Positions 26,755 to 35,427 of a stretch of DNA of 64,000 nucleotides are shown in pieces (position 1 is the first letter of the stretch; the number at the start of each line of letters is the position of its first letter). The notes beneath the pieces were generated by a model. It made no database searches, had not been told where the DNA came from, and saw nothing but the letters and a program-made list of their open reading frames with translations. The DNA is from CAVVSD01 sp963750895. Its GTDB lineage: Bacteria; Actinomycetota; Thermoleophilia; Solirubrobacterales; Solirubrobacteraceae. Location: NCBI GenBank assembly GCA_963750895.1, contig CAVVSD010000001.1:248001-312000 (forward strand), given 5' to 3'. A program made the position numbers and the translations under genes.

Positions 26755-28677
26755 GTGGCCGTTCTCATCGCCTCCGACCTCGGGAAGGACATCTCCGGCT
26801 CGCCGCTGTTCCGCGGTGTCTCGCTCAAGCTCGAGCGCCGCGACCGGCTGACCATCGCCGGGCGCAACGGGGCGGGCAAGACGACGCTCCTGCGCATGCT
26901 CGCGGGTCAGACGTCGGTCGACGCCGGGGAGCTCGCGTTCGAGAAGGGCGCCCGCGTCGCGCTGCACGATCAGCGCCCGCCGCGCGAGCGCGATCTGACC
27001 CTGCGCGACTACGTCCTCGCCGGCGCGGCGGAGCTCGTCGCGCTCGAGCAGGACCTGTCGGAGCTGGCGATGCGGATGGCCGACGGCGACGAGAAGGTCA
27101 TGGACGCGTACGCGCGCGCCGAGGCGCGACTCGAGCACGCCGGCGGCTGGAACTGGCGCGACCGCGCCGCCGGCATGGTGCGGGGCCTCGGCTTCTCCGA
27201 GGACGACCTCGACCGCCAGCTCTCCACGTTCTCCGGCGGCCAGCTCACGCGCGCGTCGCTCGCCCGCGCGCTCGGGTCGCAGCCCGACCTCCTCCTGCTC
27301 GACGAGCCGACGAACCACCTCGACATCGAGTCGCTCGAGTGGCTGGAGCAGACCCTGCTCACGCTCGACACGGCGATCGTCATGGTGGCGCACGACCGCT
27401 GGTTCCTGGAGACGGTCGGCACGGCCGTCCTCGAGCTCGAGGCGGGCCGCGGGCGGTTCTTCCCCGGCACCTGGGCGCAGTGGCGCCGCGAGGCGGCTGC
27501 GCGCGAGATGGCGCTCGGCCGCGCGATCGACAAGCAGCGGCTCGAGATCGCGCGGATGGAGGCGTTCGTCGAGCGCTTCCGCTACAAGGCGTCCAAGGCG
27601 CGCCAGGCCCAGTCGCGGATCAAGGCGCTGGACAAGATCGATCGCATCGAGCGCGATCCCCGCGACAACCGCGAGCTGGGCTTCAAGTTCGGCGCGGTGG
27701 AGCGCTCGGGCCGCGTCGTCTTCGAGATGACCGGCGGCCGGATCGAGGTCGGCGAGGGGCGCGTCCTGCTCGACGGCGCCGAGATCTGGCTCGAGCGCGG
27801 CGAGCACGTCTCCCTCGTCGGCGCCAACGGCACGGGCAAGACGACGCTCATCGAGACGCTCGCCGGTCGCACGGAGCCCGCCGCGGGCAAGATCAGCCGC
27901 GGTCACAACGTCAAGCTCGGCTACCTGTCCCAGCACGCCGACGAGCTCAGCGCCGGCGGCGCCCGGACGGTGCTCGAGGCGTGCGTGAAGCGCACCGGCC
28001 TGACGCCGGGGAAGGCGCGCGCGCTGCTCGGGACGTTCCTCTTCAGCGGCGAGGAGGTCGAGAAGCCGCTCGACGGCATCAGCGGCGGCGAGCGCCAGCG
28101 GCTCACGCTCGCGATCCTCGTCTCCTCCGGCTCCAACGTCCTCATCCTCGACGAGCCGACGAACCACCTGGACCTCGACGCGCGCGAGGCGCTCGAGGAC
28201 GCACTGCACGCCTACGAGGGCGCGCTGCTGCTCGTCTCGCACGACCGCGCGCTGCTGGACGCCGTGGGGTCGCGCACCGTCGCCGTCGAGGACGGCACGC
28301 TGCGGACCTACGTGGGCGGCTGGCCCGAGTACGTGCGCGTGCGCGAGGAGCGCAAGGCGAAGCCGGCGAAGTCCCCCGCGAAGAAGCCCGCCCCCAAGCC
28401 CGAGCCGGCGAAAGCGAAGGCGAAGGCGAAGGAGAAGCCGAAGGCGAAGGCCAACGGGAACGGCAACGGCGCGTCGAAGAACGCACGCCGCCGCCTGCGC
28501 GAGCTCGAGCGCGAGGTCGAGCAGGCGGAGTCCGTGCTGGCGCAGCTCGAGACGGAGCTCGCGGCGCCGGACGCGTGGGCGACGCCCGAGGCGTCCGCGG
28601 AGGCCACGGAGCGCCACCGGGAGGCCAAGCGCGCGGTCGAGGAGGCCTACTCCCGCTGGGAGGCGGCAAGCGCGTAG
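26755..28677 (+). CDS. ABC-F family ATPase (translation/antibiotic-resistance factor type)
   Basis: A 640-residue soluble protein from a GTG start, with two ATPase domains and no membrane segments. Domain 1 has GRNGAGKTTLLRML, FSGGQLTRASLARAL and LLLLDEPTNHLDIES. The inter-domain linker is RFRYKASKARQAQSRIKALD. Domain 2 has GANGTGKTTLIETL, ISGGERQRLTLAILV and LILDEPTNHLDLDA. A Lys/Ala/Pro-rich stretch at about 538-575 leads to a C-terminal coiled coil (LRELEREVEQAESVLAQLE). The layout matches EttA/Uup-like ABC-F proteins, which act at the ribosome. The following amidase gene once began at a GTG overlapping this stop codon (TAGTG). Confidence 0.93.
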   Translation: MAVLIASDLGKDISGSPLFRGVSLKLERRDRLTIAGRNGAGKTTLLRMLAGQTSVDAGELAFEKGARVALHDQRPPRERDLTLRDYVLAGAAELVALEQDLSELAMRMADGDEKVMDAYARAEARLEHAGGWNWRDRAAGMVRGLGFSEDDLDRQLSTFSGGQLTRASLARALGSQPDLLLLDEPTNHLDIESLEWLEQTLLTLDTAIVMVAHDRWFLETVGTAVLELEAGRGRFFPGTWAQWRREAAAREMALGRAIDKQRLEIARMEAFVERFRYKASKARQAQSRIKALDKIDRIERDPRDNRELGFKFGAVERSGRVVFEMTGGRIEVGEGRVLLDGAEIWLERGEHVSLVGANGTGKTTLIETLAGRTEPAAGKISRGHNVKLGYLSQHADELSAGGARTVLEACVKRTGLTPGKARALLGTFLFSGEEVEKPLDGISGGERQRLTLAILVSSGSNVLILDEPTNHLDLDAREALEDALHAYEGALLLVSHDRALLDAVGSRTVAVEDGTLRTYVGGWPEYVRVREERKAKPAKSPAKKPAPKPEPAKAKAKAKEKPKAKANGNGNGASKNARRRLRELEREVEQAESVLAQLETELAAPDAWATPEASAEATERHREAKRAVEEAYSRWEAASA

Positions 28678-28728
28678 TGGACCTCCACTGGCGCTCCGCG
28701 ACCGGCCTCGCCGCCGCGATCCGCACCC

Positions 28729-30087
28729 GTGAGCTCTCCTGCGGTGGAGGTCCTCGACCATCACCTCGACCGCATCGGCGCCGTCGACCCCGCGCTGAAC
28801 GCCGTCGTCTTCCTCGCCGAACGCGACGAGCTGCAAGCGCGCGCCGAGGCCGCCGACCGGGCCGTCGCCGCAGGGGAGAAGCTCGGCCCGCTGCACGGGC
28901 TGCCCGTCGCGGTGAAGGACCTCATGGACGTCCGCGGCATGCCGACCACGCACGGCTCGCGGGCGCACGCCGACGCTGCGCCGGCCCAGGCCGACCACCT
29001 CATGGTCGCGCGGATGCGCGCCGCCGGCGCGATCGTCGTCGGCAAGACGAACACGCCGGAGTCGGGTCTCGGGACGCTCACCTACAACGACCTCTTCGGC
29101 CCGACGCGCAACCCCTGGGACACCACCCGTCACGCCGGCGGCAGCAGCGGCGGGGCGGCGGCAGCGGTCGCCGCGGGGCTGCTGCCGATCGCCGACGGCT
29201 CCGACAGCGGCGGCAGCCTGCGCTACCCGGCGTCGTTCTGCAACGTCGTCGGCCTGCGGCCGAGCGCCGGGCGCGTGCCGTCGAGCCGGGCGGGCGACGC
29301 CTGGAGCCCGCACGGGATCCTCGGCCCGATGGCGCGCACCTGCGCCGACGCCGGCCTCCTGCTCGCCGGGATGGCCGGGCCGCATCCCGACGCGCCGCTC
29401 TCGCTCCCCGACGACCCTGCGACGTTCGCGGGCGTCGAGCCGACCGGGCTGCGCGGCCTGCGTGTCGCCTGGAGCGAGACGGTCGGAGGCCTGCCGATCG
29501 ATCCCGGCGTGACCGAGGCGCTGCGCGACACGCGCGTGCTGCTGGAGGAGCACGGCTGCGTCGTCGAGGACGTGGAGCCCGACATGGAGGGCGCCGACGA
29601 GTGCTGGGAGGTCATCGAGCTGCTCGGCTTCCTCATGTACAGCGGCGCGGAGGTCGACGAGCGTCCCGAGCTGCTGCGCGACGACCTCGTCCGCAACGTC
29701 CGGGAGGCCCGCGAGCTGACCCCCGACCGGATCGTCGCCGCCCAGTCCAAGCGCAGCGAGCTGTTCCGGCGCACCGCGCGGCTCCTCGAGCGCCACGACG
29801 TCCTCGCGACGCCCGCCACCCCGGTCACGGCGCCGCCGGTCGAGGTGCCGTGGGTGCGCGAGGTGGCGGGGGTCCCGATGGAGCGCTACTTCGACTGGCA
29901 GCGGGTGGCGTGCCGCGTCACCGCGACGAGCCACCCCGTCCTCGCGCTCCCGGGCGCGTTCGCCGCCGACGGGCTGCCGATCGGCCTGCAGCTCGTCGGC
30001 CGCCACCGCGACGAGCTGGGCCTGCTGCGGATCGGCGCGGCGATCGAGGACGCGACCGGGCTGACCGATCGTCATCCGTCGCTCTAG
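28729..30087 (+). CDS. Amidase-signature hydrolase, 5' end disrupted by a one-base insertion
   Basis: A 452-residue product if the internal GTG at 28729 is used. Amidase-signature residues are intact: Lys in PVAVKDLMD, the cis-Ser in GGSSGGAAAAV and the nucleophile in SDSGGSLRYPASFCN. The true N-terminus (VDLHWRSATGLAAAIRTREL) lies in another frame from a GTG at 28677. Compared with the paralogue at 32276, where the DNA reads CTCTCCGCGGTGGAGGTC, this copy has an extra T at 28740. Without that T, the gene would start at 28677, be about 469 residues and be coupled to the ABC-F gene. It hydrolyses an unknown amide; the paralogue sits in the nearby regulon. Confidence 0.82.
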   Translation: MSSPAVEVLDHHLDRIGAVDPALNAVVFLAERDELQARAEAADRAVAAGEKLGPLHGLPVAVKDLMDVRGMPTTHGSRAHADAAPAQADHLMVARMRAAGAIVVGKTNTPESGLGTLTYNDLFGPTRNPWDTTRHAGGSSGGAAAAVAAGLLPIADGSDSGGSLRYPASFCNVVGLRPSAGRVPSSRAGDAWSPHGILGPMARTCADAGLLLAGMAGPHPDAPLSLPDDPATFAGVEPTGLRGLRVAWSETVGGLPIDPGVTEALRDTRVLLEEHGCVVEDVEPDMEGADECWEVIELLGFLMYSGAEVDERPELLRDDLVRNVREARELTPDRIVAAQSKRSELFRRTARLLERHDVLATPATPVTAPPVEVPWVREVAGVPMERYFDWQRVACRVTATSHPVLALPGAFAADGLPIGLQLVGRHRDELGLLRIGAAIEDATGLTDRHPSL

Positions 30088-30103
30088 GTGTCAGGCTGTC
30101 GCC

Positions 30104-30271
30104 ATGTCCGACGACGAAGAGGACACCGTCCTGTGGTCGATGACCTGCAACTCGTGCGACAACGAGTGGATGCAGGTCACGCCGGCCGACTCCGACCCCG
30201 CCGCTGAGGAGATCGAGTGCCCGGCGTGCGCGAGCACCATGCTCGACGCCGAGTACGCCGGGCGCCGGTAG
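30104..30271 (+). CDS. 55-residue zinc-ribbon protein
   Basis: The ATG at 30104 opens a 55-residue acidic protein with two CxxC pairs (MTCNSCDNEW and IECPACASTM), the layout of a small zinc ribbon. Start MSDDEEDTVLWS and end MLDAEYAGRR. It is in normal high-GC codon use, follows the amidase by 16 bp and ends seven bases from the convergent MBL-fold gene. Small proteins of this type are often nucleic-acid or protein adaptors; no specific role can be assigned. Confidence 0.7.
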   Translation: MSDDEEDTVLWSMTCNSCDNEWMQVTPADSDPAAEEIECPACASTMLDAEYAGRR

Positions 30272-30277
30272 CCCGGC

Positions 30278-31051
30278 TCAGACCACGACGGACCGCAGTC
30301 CCGCCGGCGGCCACGTGACCGGGCAGTGGCCCGCGACCAGCCGCGCGCCCTCCGTGGCGGCGAGCGCGACGAGACGGTCGTGCGACGAGCGGCGCAGCGG
30401 CACGTCGTCCGCCACGGCCGACCAGCCGATCGGCGTGTCCGTGTCGATGCCCTCCTGCAGATCGATGGCGTCCATGGCGAACAGCCACGTCGTCCCGTCC
30501 TCCATCCGCACGCGGTAGGACATGTGCCCCGGCGTGTGGCCGGGCGTCGACAGCGCGTCGATCCCGGGGGCGACGACGCCGTCGCCGTCGAGCTCGCGCC
30601 ACGCGATCGCCGGGTCGGCGTAGTCGCCGGGCACGTACGCGGCGTCGACCGCGGCCGGCGTGCGGGCGAAGGCCAGCTCGCGCCGCTGGACGACGACCGG
30701 CGGCCCGCCGGCGAGCAGCGGCAGCCCGCCGCTGTGGTCCACGTGGAGGTGGCTCACCGCCGCGACCGCGAGGTCGCCGACCGCGAGCCCGACCGCGTCG
30801 AGCGCCGCCAGGAGCGGGTGTCCGTCGCCCGGGATGTCGGGGCCGCGGCCGCGGTAGATCGCCTCGCCGAGCGCCGGATCGCGGAAGGCGGGGGAGATGC
30901 CGGTGTCCAGCAGCGCCCAGCCCGCCTCGCCGTGGACCAGGATGGCGATGATCGGCAGGCGCAGCCGCTCGTCGCCGCCGCCCTCGAGCGACAGCCAGCG
31001 CGGCGTGAACTCGTGCGCGAGCGTCAGCGCGATGATCTCGTCACAGGCCAT
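30278..31051 (-). CDS. MBL-fold metallo-hydrolase, N-acyl-homoserine-lactonase-like
   Basis: A 257-residue hydrolase. The dinuclear zinc motif is intact (AVSHLHVDHSGGLPLLAG), with the further ligands in STPGHTPGHMSYRV, FAMDAIDLQEG and LVAGHCPVTWPP. The N-terminus (PIIAILVHGEAGWALLDTGI) and overall size resemble AiiA/AttM-type lactonases, although many relatives open other lactones or esters. Transcription diverges from the M24 hydrolase gene, and a paired GGATCC operator module fills the gap. It is therefore probably part of the amine/amide regulon, possibly opening a lactone or cyclic intermediate. Confidence 0.85.
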   Translation of the reverse strand: MACDEIIALTLAHEFTPRWLSLEGGGDERLRLPIIAILVHGEAGWALLDTGISPAFRDPALGEAIYRGRGPDIPGDGHPLLAALDAVGLAVGDLAVAAVSHLHVDHSGGLPLLAGGPPVVVQRRELAFARTPAAVDAAYVPGDYADPAIAWRELDGDGVVAPGIDALSTPGHTPGHMSYRVRMEDGTTWLFAMDAIDLQEGIDTDTPIGWSAVADDVPLRRSSHDRLVALAATEGARLVAGHCPVTWPPAGLRSVVV

Positions 31052-31063
31052 CCGGCGGTAGAT

Positions 31064-31096
31064 TACGGATCCAATCTGAGCAAGAGAGGATCCACG
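31064..31096. promoter_or_regulatory. Regulon operator module a (two GGATCC boxes, 21 bp apart)
   Basis: TACGGATCCAAT (31064-31075) and AGAGGATCCACG (31085-31096) have centres exactly 21 bp apart. The module lies between the divergent MBL-fold and M24 genes. An AGAGAGGA ribosome-site-like stretch overlaps the second box. Confidence 0.7.
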
Positions 31097-32254
31097 ATCA
31101 GCGCGTCCCGGCCGTTCCCCGACGAGGACTACCACGCCCGCAACGAGGCGGTGCGCGCGGAGATGGCGCGGCGCGGCATCGACGTCCTCCTCGTCACGAG
31201 CCCGGCGAACCTCCTCTACCTCACCGGCTACGCGGCGATCTGGTACCCGTGGCGGCTGCCGCTGGGCGCAGCGGTCGTCCGCGAGCCGGCGACCGTCCTC
31301 TTCTTCGACTGGACGCGCCACGAGGGCTACGCGCGGCTGCATGCGCTGTTCGACGAGCTCGTGCTGATGGAGTACGCGGGCGCGCCGGAGGTCGTGGCGG
31401 GCGCCCTCGCCGGTCGTGGGACCGTCGGCCTCGAGCGGTGGGGGCAGACGCCCGCGGCGCCGATCCTGGACGGCGTCGCCGCAGCCCTGCGCGCGCACGG
31501 TGCCGACGTCGCCGACGGCGACTGGATCGTCGACACCGTCCGCCAGGCCAAGTCGCCTGCCGAGATCGAGCGGATCCGCCGCGCCGCGGCGATGGCCGAC
31601 ACCGCGGTCGGCGCCCTCCGCGAGGAGCTGCGGCCCGGCATGTCGGAGCTCGAGATCGCGGCGCGGCTCATCACGCTGCTCGTCGACGCGGGCAGCGAGC
31701 TCGCCGCCTGCAACCCGCTCGTGTCGTCCGGTCCGACGGCCTGGTGCGACAACCACGCCGCACCGTCGCACCGCCGGGTGACGGACGGCGACGTCGTCTC
31801 GGTCGACGTGTGCGGCGTGGTGGACGGCTACCACGCGAACCTCTCGCGCACGTTCGCCGTCGGCACGGTGAACCGGCGTGCGCAGGACATGCTCGCCCGC
31901 GTCGCGGACGGCGTGCTGGAGCTGCAGCGCGAGGCGCGTCTCGGCGACGGCCCTGAGATCGCCGCGGCCGCGGCCGAGCGCTACGTGCGCGACCGCATCC
32001 CCGCCGAGCGCATCTGGTGGGTCGGCGGGTACGCGCTCGGCCTCGCCCTCCCGCCGAGCTGGGTCGGGCACACCTACCTCGCCAACGACGGCCTCGAGCG
32101 GACGACCTGGCAGGCGGGCTCCGTCTTCAACTACGAGACGATCCTGCTCGACCGCGACGACGGGTTCGAGGCGGCGACGATCGACACGCTGCTCATGACC
32201 GAGCACGGCCTGGAGGTGCTCTCGGCGCTCCCCCGCGAGCTGCTGGTCGCCTGA
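31097..32254 (+). CDS. M24-family hydrolase (Xaa-Pro peptidase / ectoine-hydrolase / creatinase type)
   Basis: The conserved N-terminus (SRPFPDEDYHARNEAVRAEM, then DVLLVTSPANLLYLTGYAAI) lies upstream of the first GTG (31151). No ATG, GTG or TTG is available for it in any frame; an ATC at 31097, six bases after AGAGAGGA, is the best candidate (385 residues). The C-terminal pita-bread domain has VVSVDVCGVVDGYHANLSRT. The second aspartate ligand of metal-dependent M24 peptidases is Asn (ANLSRTF), as in metal-free relatives. GYALGLALPPSWVGHTYL resembles the DoeA ectoine hydrolase motif. It probably cleaves a C-N bond in a small amide or cyclic amidine rather than a peptide; this is inference. Confidence 0.8.
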   Translation: MSASRPFPDEDYHARNEAVRAEMARRGIDVLLVTSPANLLYLTGYAAIWYPWRLPLGAAVVREPATVLFFDWTRHEGYARLHALFDELVLMEYAGAPEVVAGALAGRGTVGLERWGQTPAAPILDGVAAALRAHGADVADGDWIVDTVRQAKSPAEIERIRRAAAMADTAVGALREELRPGMSELEIAARLITLLVDAGSELAACNPLVSSGPTAWCDNHAAPSHRRVTDGDVVSVDVCGVVDGYHANLSRTFAVGTVNRRAQDMLARVADGVLELQREARLGDGPEIAAAAAERYVRDRIPAERIWWVGGYALGLALPPSWVGHTYLANDGLERTTWQAGSVFNYETILLDRDDGFEAATIDTLLMTEHGLEVLSALPRELLVA

Positions 32255-32275
32255 CGTCCCGCCGCCGCACGCGGC

Positions 32276-33697
32276 ATGCTCCCGGCCGTGGCCGAACCCC
32301 TGTACTGGTGGAGCGCGCGCGATCTCGCGCACGCGATCGCCTCCCGCGAGCTCTCCGCGGTGGAGGTCATGCGGGCGCACCTCGACCGCATCCACGAGGT
32401 CAACCCGCGGCTCAACGCCATCGTGACGCTGCTCGACGACGACGCGGCGCTCGCGATGGCGCAGGAGGCCGACCGCGCGGTCGCCGCCGGCGGGCCGCTC
32501 GGCCCGCTGCACGGCCTGCCGTTCGCGGTGAAGGACCTCATGGACACGGCCGGCATGCGCACCACCTACGGCTCGCCGCTGTACGCCGACCACGTCCCCA
32601 CGACCGACAGCCTGCTCGCGCGGCGCGTGCGCGAGGCGGGCGCCCTCGTCATCGGCAAGACGAACACGCCGGAGTGGGGCGCGGGCTCGCAGACGTTCAA
32701 CCCCGTCTTCGGCGCCACCCGCAACCCCTACGACCCCACCCTGACGTGCGGCGGCTCGAGCGGCGGCGCCGCCGTCGTGCTCGCCTCGGGGATGCTGCCG
32801 CTCGCCGACGGCTCCGACCTCGGCGGCAGCCTGCGCAACCCGGCCGCGTTCTGCAACGTCGTCGGCGTGCGCCCGGCCCCGGGCCGCGTGCCGTCGGGCG
32901 CGCCGGGCGACGCGTTCAACCCCCACCCGATCCTGGGCCCGATGGCCCGCAGCGTGGCCGACGCGGGGCTGCTGCTCTCCGTCCTCGCGGGTCACGACAG
33001 CGTCGCGCCGATGGCGCTCGACGACGATCCGCGCGCCTTCGCGTCGCTTCCCGCCCGCGGGCTCGAGGGCCTGCGGATCGCCTGGAGCACGACGACCGCC
33101 GGCCTGCCCTACGAGCCGGAGGTCCTGAGCGTGCTCGCCGGAACCCGCGAGCGGCTCGTGGGCAGCGGCGCGCAGCTCACGCAGCTCGAGCCGGACCTCG
33201 ACGGCGCGGACGAGGTCTTCGAGACGTTCCGCGCGCTCGGCATGGTCCCGATGGCTGCGGAGATCGAGGCGCATCCCGACGGCTTCAAGGAGACGGTGCG
33301 CCGCAACGTCGCGCAGGGCCTGGCGCTGACGCCGACCGGCATCGCGCGCGCCGCGACGCTGCGCACCGAGCTGTACCGCCGGGCCGCGGCCCTGCTCGCC
33401 GAGCACGACGTGCTCGCGCTGCCGGTCACGCAGGTCGTGCCGTTCCCCGTCGAGCGCGAGTTCCCGACCGAGATCGCCGGCGCGCCGATGGACGGCTACC
33501 TCGAGTGGATGCGCAGCTGCTCGCGGATCTCCGCCACGACGCTCCCGGCGATGTCGGTCCCCGCGGGCTTCACCCCGGCCGGGCTGCCGGTCGGGCTGCA
33601 GCTCGTCGGCGCTCCGCGCGGCGAGCGTGCGCTGCTGGCGATCGGGGCCGCGGTCGAGGAGCTCCTCGGCGCCGGCACCAGGCGCCCGTCCGTCTAA
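32276..33697 (+). CDS. Amidase-signature hydrolase
   Basis: A 473-residue amidase from the ATG at 32276; a GTG four codons on also fits the conserved start EPLYWWSARDLAHAIASREL. The catalytic Lys is in PFAVKDLMD, the cis-Ser in CGGSSGGAAVV and the nucleophile in SDLGGSLRNPAAFCN. It is closely related to the amidase at 28.7 kb, with near-identical DNA around the N-terminus. It follows the M24 gene by 21 bp and so should be in the same operon under operator module a. The product releases ammonia or an amine from an unidentified amide. It overlaps the convergent permease gene by four bases. Confidence 0.92.
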   Translation: MLPAVAEPLYWWSARDLAHAIASRELSAVEVMRAHLDRIHEVNPRLNAIVTLLDDDAALAMAQEADRAVAAGGPLGPLHGLPFAVKDLMDTAGMRTTYGSPLYADHVPTTDSLLARRVREAGALVIGKTNTPEWGAGSQTFNPVFGATRNPYDPTLTCGGSSGGAAVVLASGMLPLADGSDLGGSLRNPAAFCNVVGVRPAPGRVPSGAPGDAFNPHPILGPMARSVADAGLLLSVLAGHDSVAPMALDDDPRAFASLPARGLEGLRIAWSTTTAGLPYEPEVLSVLAGTRERLVGSGAQLTQLEPDLDGADEVFETFRALGMVPMAAEIEAHPDGFKETVRRNVAQGLALTPTGIARAATLRTELYRRAAALLAEHDVLALPVTQVVPFPVEREFPTEIAGAPMDGYLEWMRSCSRISATTLPAMSVPAGFTPAGLPVGLQLVGAPRGERALLAIGAAVEELLGAGTRRPSV

Positions 33698-34515
33698 CGC
33701 ACCCGGCGCGTCGCGGACAGCCGGCTCGTGAGCACCGTCCCGAGGGTCAGGACGAGCACCGCGATGATGGTGACCACGACCGACACGGCCGACAGCTCGG
33801 GCGAGATCGACTCCGACGCCGCGCCGTAGAGCTCCTGTGGCAGCGTCGTCTTGTCGATCGGCGCGAGGAACAGCGCGAGCGTCGCCTCGTCGAAGCAGAT
33901 CGTGAACGCGAACAGCCAGCCCGCGAAGAGGCTGCCGCGCACGAGCGGGAGGTCGATCTTCCAGGCGATCATCGGCCAGCGCGCGCCCATGGTCGACGCG
34001 GCGCGCCCGAGGGCGGGATCGACGCGCGCGAGGCCGCCGGCCACCACGACGTACACGAGCGGGAACGCGATGAGCGACTGCGCGAGGATGAACGGCACGA
34101 GCGTGTCGCCGAGCGCGGGGATCTCCAGGAACAGCTCGTAGACGCCGAGCGCGTAGGCGATGTAGGGGATCGCGAGCGGTGCGATGAAGATGCTGCGGAA
34201 CAGCGTGCCCGTCCGCGCGTGCTGCAGGCGGCGCATCCCGAGCGCGGCGAGCGAGCCGAAGACGAGTGCGATGAGGCTCGCCGCGAGGCTCGTCTGCACC
34301 GAGGTCCAGAACGGCGTCGTCCACGTGTCGTCCTGCGTGAGCCGGTCGTACCACTGCAGCGAGAAGCCCTTGGGCGGGAACTCGAGCAGCTGGCCGCCGG
34401 TCCACGACGTCGGGACGACGATGAGCATCGGCAGCGCGAGGAAGAACGCGAGCAGCCCGCCGACCGCGAGGATCGGCAGGCGCAGCGGCCCGCTCGCGCG
34501 ACGCAGGTCGTTCAC
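33694..34515 (-). CDS. ABC importer permease, PotC-like (spermidine/putrescine family)
   Basis: A 273-residue inner-membrane permease from a GTG that overlaps the upstream permease stop (GTGA). It has about six transmembrane segments (LPILAVGGLLAFFLALPMLI; SLAASLIALVFGSLAALGMR; VVVTIIAVLVLTLGTVLTSR). The EAA loop is recognisable (VDPALGRAASTMGARWPMIA, then WKIDLPLVRGSL). It forms the channel with the PotB-like partner. The ATPase and binding protein of the same family are at 44.9 and 37.6 kb, each beside its own operator module, so the transporter is assembled from three separate operons. Confidence 0.9.
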   Translation of the reverse strand: MNDLRRASGPLRLPILAVGGLLAFFLALPMLIVVPTSWTGGQLLEFPPKGFSLQWYDRLTQDDTWTTPFWTSVQTSLAASLIALVFGSLAALGMRRLQHARTGTLFRSIFIAPLAIPYIAYALGVYELFLEIPALGDTLVPFILAQSLIAFPLVYVVVAGGLARVDPALGRAASTMGARWPMIAWKIDLPLVRGSLFAGWLFAFTICFDEATLALFLAPIDKTTLPQELYGAASESISPELSAVSVVVTIIAVLVLTLGTVLTSRLSATRRVR

Positions 34516-35396
34516 GACGCCCGCTCCTGCTCCCACTGCTTGGAGATGCCGAGCATGCGGTCGGACAGCGCGTAGAGCAGGAGCACGACCGCGAGCAGCA
34601 GGAGGCTCATCGCCGCGGCGACGTTGTCGGCCTGCGGCTGGTTGAACGTGCTGCCGATGAGGCCGGCGACCGTCGGGGAGGTCGGGTCGCCGAGCAGCGA
34701 GGGCGTGATGAAGAAGCCCAGCGACATGATGAAGACGAGCACGGCGGCGGAGAGCATCCCCGGGCGCAGCTGGGGGAGGACGACGCGCCGCAGCGTCAGC
34801 ATCGGCCGGGCGCCCATGACGCGCGCCGCGCGCAGCTGGGTCGGCTCGATCTGCCGCAGCGACTGGAAGATCGGCAGGACCGCGTAGGGCATCATCACGT
34901 GGACCATCGCCGGGTAGGCCGCGATCGTCTTCTGGTAGACGTCGAGCGGCTGGTCCAGCAGCCCGATCCCGTGCAGCGCCCAGTAGATCGCGCCCTGCGG
35001 GAGCTGCAGCAGGATCCACCCGTACGTGCGGACGAGCAGCGGCGTCCAGAAGATCAGGAACAGCAGCCCGAACAGCACGACCTGCGCCCAGCGCGGCGCG
35101 AGACCCAGCGCCAGCGCGTAGACCGTTCCCGCGACGAGCGTCAGGACCGTCACGACCGCAGCCATGAGCAACGTGCGCGGGATCGCGTCGCGGAACGCGT
35201 CGTCGCCGACCGCCGTCGACAGCCCGGCGTTCGTGAACGTCCGGATGACGAGGAAGACGATCGGCAGCCCGAGCAGCAGCAGCAGGAAGACGATCGGCGG
35301 GACGAGCAGCCACGACGCGCCCGACCCCGACAGCGCTCCCTGCAGCACCCGGCGTCGCGGTGCCGCGGGCGCGGCGGGCGCGGTGGTCACCGACAT
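34512..35396 (-). CDS. ABC importer permease, PotB-like (spermidine/putrescine family)
   Basis: A 294-residue permease with about six transmembrane segments (WLLVPPIVFLLLLLGLPIVF; VVLFGLLFLIFWTPLLVRTY; AAMSLLLLAVVLLLYALSDR). The EAA motif region is IEPTQLRAARVMGARPMLTL. It is the first gene of a two-gene permease operon. Its ATG (35396-35394) lies inside operator module b, so a repressor bound there should block initiation directly. The substrate is likely a cationic amine or similar small molecule by family, but this is not shown by the sequence. Confidence 0.9.
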   Translation of the reverse strand: MSVTTAPAAPAAPRRRVLQGALSGSGASWLLVPPIVFLLLLLGLPIVFLVIRTFTNAGLSTAVGDDAFRDAIPRTLLMAAVVTVLTLVAGTVYALALGLAPRWAQVVLFGLLFLIFWTPLLVRTYGWILLQLPQGAIYWALHGIGLLDQPLDVYQKTIAAYPAMVHVMMPYAVLPIFQSLRQIEPTQLRAARVMGARPMLTLRRVVLPQLRPGMLSAAVLVFIMSLGFFITPSLLGDPTSPTVAGLIGSTFNQPQADNVAAAMSLLLLAVVLLLYALSDRMLGISKQWEQERAS

Positions 35397-35426
35397 GGAG
35401 ACAATCCTATGGAGATTGGATCCATT
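35394..35426. promoter_or_regulatory. Regulon operator module b (two boxes, 21 bp apart)
   Basis: CATGGAGACAAT (35394-35405) and ATTGGATCCATT (35415-35426) have centres 21 bp apart. The first box contains the complement of the PotB-like start codon, and the second nearly touches the 3' end of the phosphotriesterase-like gene. Confidence 0.65.
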
Positions 35427-35427
35427 G

